In this document: positions 12,528 through 14,514 of the stretch, piece by piece
Position numbering within the stretch: position 1 is the stretch's first letter
How the letters are laid out: each line of letters starts with the position of its first letter
Program-made: the position numbers and the translations under genes
Notes under the pieces: model-generated
Databases searched by the model: none
What the model saw: the letters and a program-made list of their open reading frames with translations, nothing else
Told to the model about the DNA's origin: nothing
Source: Pseudomonadota bacterium
Lineage (GTDB): Bacteria; Pseudomonadota; Gammaproteobacteria; Steroidobacterales; Steroidobacteraceae
DNA length: 14,514 bases
Assembly: GCA_021792815.1 (NCBI GenBank)
Contig: JAJYTX010000024.1
Coordinates: forward strand, 1-14,514
Direction: 5' to 3'

Positions 12528-14507
12528 ATGAGGTACCAATCGGTTGCCGTGCACGGCGCGGCGCGTGCGGGCGTGCCGGAGCGCGAGCGCTCCAAGGTCG
12601 TCTCGCTGTGGCACGAGCGGGCGCGGCGCCTGGGTCTCACCGAGCGGCAGCGGCCGGATTTCGGCGCGCTCGCCCGTGTGCAGCTCGCGCGGCTGGTCGA
12701 GCAGCATCATGCGCTCTACCGCCACGCGCTGCCGGTGATGGAGATGCTGCACCAGCAGATCCTCAACACCCACAGCATGGTGTTGCTCACCGACCAACGC
12801 GGACTGATCGTGCATTCGCTCGGGGACGCCGACTTCCTCGAGAAGGCCGAGCGCGTGGCGCTCAAGCCAGGCGTGCTGTGGTCGGAGGACAGCAAGGGGA
12901 CGAACGCGATCGGCACGGCGCTCACCGAGCGGCGCCCGACGCTGGTGCACGGCAGCGAGCATTTCCTCACCGTGAACCGCTTCCTCACCTGCTCGTGCTC
13001 GCCGATCCGCGATCCGCGCGGCGAGGTGATCGGGGCGCTCGATGTCTCGGGCCCGGAAGAGAGCTACCACGCCCACACCATGGCGCTGGTCCGGATGTCG
13101 ACGCAGATGATCGAGAATCACCTGTTCGTCGATCGGTTCGGCGAGTCGCTGCGCGTGCACTTTCACAGCCGTCAGGAGCTGATGGGCACGCTGCTCGAGG
13201 GGATCGCGGCATTCGATGAGGCCGGACGGTTCCTGGCCGCCAATCCGAGCGGCCTCGCCCAGCTCGGCCTCGAGGCCGAGCGCCTCGCCGCGCACACGCT
13301 GCGCTCGCTGTTTGGGATCGATCCGGGGGCGCTGTTCGACCGGTGCCGCGGCGAATCGCAGTCGCGGCTGTACCTGCGCGACGGCACGCCCGTCGTGGCG
13401 CGGATCGGGCTGCGCGCGCACGCCCCGGCGCTCGCCGGCCGCAGCGGGCCGGACCTGCCCGCCGATGCGGGCCAGGCCGGGCAGTCGGCCCGAGTCCAGG
13501 CGGTGGCCGGCAGCCCGCGCGCGCCCGGCAAGCCGACCTGCGGTCCCACCCTGGAGGATCTCGACAGCGGCGATCCCGCCGTGGCCGAGGTGCTCGCCAA
13601 GGTGCGCAAGGTGCGCTCGCACGACATTCCCATCGTCATCCTCGGCGAGACGGGCACGGGCAAGGAGTTGCTGGCGCAGGCCATCCACCACGGCTCGCCC
13701 CGGCGGCACCAGCCCTTCATTGCCGTCGATTGCGCTTCGCTGCCGGAGGCTCTGATCGAGGCGGAGCTGTTCGGTTACGAAGAGGGGGCGTTCACCGGAG
13801 CCCGCCGCCGCGGCAGCCCCGGCAAGATCCTGCTCGCCCACGGCGGGACGTTGTTCCTCGACGAGATCGGCGAGATGCCCCTGACGTTGCAGACGCGCCT
13901 GCTGCGCGTGCTGCAGGAGCGCTCGGTGCGGCCATTGGGCGGCCAGAAGGCGCTCGAGGTCGATATTGCGGTGATCTGCGCCACGCACCGCGATCTGAAG
14001 GACATGATGCGCCGCGGCGAGTTCCGTCAGGACCTCTATTACCGGCTGAACGGGCTGGTGGTGTGCCTGCCGCCGCTCAGACAGCGGCGCGACCTCGAGG
14101 CGCTCATCGGCCGGATCCTGAGCGCGCAGTGCGCGCCGCCCCCGGTGCTCTCACCCGAGGTGCTCGCCCTGTTCCAACACTACGGCTGGCCGGGCAACAT
14201 CCGGCAGCTGACCAACGTGTTGCGCACCGCGGCGGTCATGTCGGAGGGCGGGGTGATCGGCAAGGCGCAGTTGCCGGAGGACTTTCTGGACGATCTGGCC
14301 GAGCCCGGGCCGCCGCCCGCGGCCGCCTGCGGCGGCGTGAAACTGCGGGAACTGCGTGCCTCGGCGGTGAGCGCCATGCTGCAGCGCAATGCCGGCAACG
14401 TGTCGGCGGCGGCGCGGGCGCTCGGTGTCTCGCGCAACACCATCTACCGGGCGCTGAAGTCCACCCAGGGTGATGCGGCTCAGAGTCTCGCCGGCAGCAG
14501 CCGATAG
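12528..14507 (+). CDS. Sigma-54-dependent transcriptional activator, AcoR-like (GAF-PAS-AAA+-Fis HTH)
   Basis: 659 residues from the ATG at 12528, chosen because GGAGG lies 7 bases upstream; the frame is open upstream to 12189 but that part looks like noise. N-terminal GAF-type sensor about 75-200 (VLLTDQRGLIVHSLGD, GTNAIGTAL, SCSPIRDPRGEVIGALDVSG, as in AcoR). PAS-like segment about 215-300 (LLEGIAAFDEAGRFLAANP). Then the AAA+ core: Walker A GETGTGKE 373-380, sigma-54 contact loop GAFTGA 420-425, Walker B TLFLDEIGEM 441-450, WPGNIRQL 554-561. C-terminal Fis-type helix-turn-helix 622-644 (NVSAAARALGVSRNTIYRALK). All motifs needed to drive sigma-54 promoters are intact. No receiver domain, so it likely senses a small molecule (alcohol, aldehyde or metabolite) directly. 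The probable target is the dehydrogenase promoter at 9940-9955. Confidence 0.93.
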   Translation: MRYQSVAVHGAARAGVPERERSKVVSLWHERARRLGLTERQRPDFGALARVQLARLVEQHHALYRHALPVMEMLHQQILNTHSMVLLTDQRGLIVHSLGDADFLEKAERVALKPGVLWSEDSKGTNAIGTALTERRPTLVHGSEHFLTVNRFLTCSCSPIRDPRGEVIGALDVSGPEESYHAHTMALVRMSTQMIENHLFVDRFGESLRVHFHSRQELMGTLLEGIAAFDEAGRFLAANPSGLAQLGLEAERLAAHTLRSLFGIDPGALFDRCRGESQSRLYLRDGTPVVARIGLRAHAPALAGRSGPDLPADAGQAGQSARVQAVAGSPRAPGKPTCGPTLEDLDSGDPAVAEVLAKVRKVRSHDIPIVILGETGTGKELLAQAIHHGSPRRHQPFIAVDCASLPEALIEAELFGYEEGAFTGARRRGSPGKILLAHGGTLFLDEIGEMPLTLQTRLLRVLQERSVRPLGGQKALEVDIAVICATHRDLKDMMRRGEFRQDLYYRLNGLVVCLPPLRQRRDLEALIGRILSAQCAPPPVLSPEVLALFQHYGWPGNIRQLTNVLRTAAVMSEGGVIGKAQLPEDFLDDLAEPGPPPAAACGGVKLRELRASAVSAMLQRNAGNVSAAARALGVSRNTIYRALKSTQGDAAQSLAGSSR

Positions 14508-14514
14508 AGCAGAC

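Noticed and set aside
12480..13988. A 502-codon minus-strand open frame opposite the activator
   Set aside because: The plus strand carries intact GAF, AAA+ and Fis motifs; the reverse frame is low-complexity shadow sequence.

Overview
This is a GC-rich window from a Gram-negative proteobacterium. It carries a TonB-dependent receptor, exported periplasmic quinoprotein enzymes, and a sigma-54 enhancer-binding protein. A gammaproteobacterium is my guess, but no ribosomal or other taxonomic marker is present, so placement is tentative. No RNA gene, insertion sequence, CRISPR array or phage gene was seen.

Layout, left to right. (1) Plus strand: the 3' end of a PedA1-type periplasmic binding protein overlaps a PedA2-type YVTN beta-propeller (2-1362). 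(2) Minus strand: a complete SsuA/TauA-like ABC importer (ATPase, permease, binding protein; 1378-3941). (3) A divergent intergenic region of 306 bp with a strong inverted repeat. (4) Plus strand: PedB-type ATPase and PedC-type ABC-2 permease overlapping by 4 bp (4248-5842). (5) Minus strand: a MgtC/DUF4010 inner-membrane protein and a TonB-dependent receptor (5843-9548). (6) A divergent intergenic region of 484 bp with a near-consensus sigma-54 promoter. (7) Plus strand: a PQQ-dependent alcohol dehydrogenase and a c-type cytochrome (10033-12274). (8) A 253 bp gap with inverted repeats, then an AcoR-like sigma-54 activator (12528-14507).

Functional reading. The dehydrogenase has the vicinal cysteine pair, the catalytic Asp, and a second Asp two residues later (WDYDG). 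In the XoxF/ExaF/PedH enzymes that second Asp marks lanthanide rather than calcium use. PedA1A2BC is the ABC system linked to rare-earth-dependent growth in Pseudomonas putida. The window therefore reads as a lanthanide-dependent alcohol-oxidation locus: oxidation in the periplasm, electrons to the neighbouring cytochrome c, and a Ped-type ABC system beside it. The TonB receptor plus DUF4010 pair is a candidate uptake route for the metal, a metal chelate or PQQ. The activator probably switches on the dehydrogenase operon through the sigma-54 promoter at 9940-9955.

Most unusual points: the Ped ABC genes are split by an antiparallel three-gene ABC importer; a sigma-54 activator, not a PedS2/PedR2-type two-component system, is encoded next to the lanthanide-type enzyme; and the receptor/DUF4010 pair has no assigned function. 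The lanthanide and uptake assignments are inferences from motifs and gene neighbourhood.
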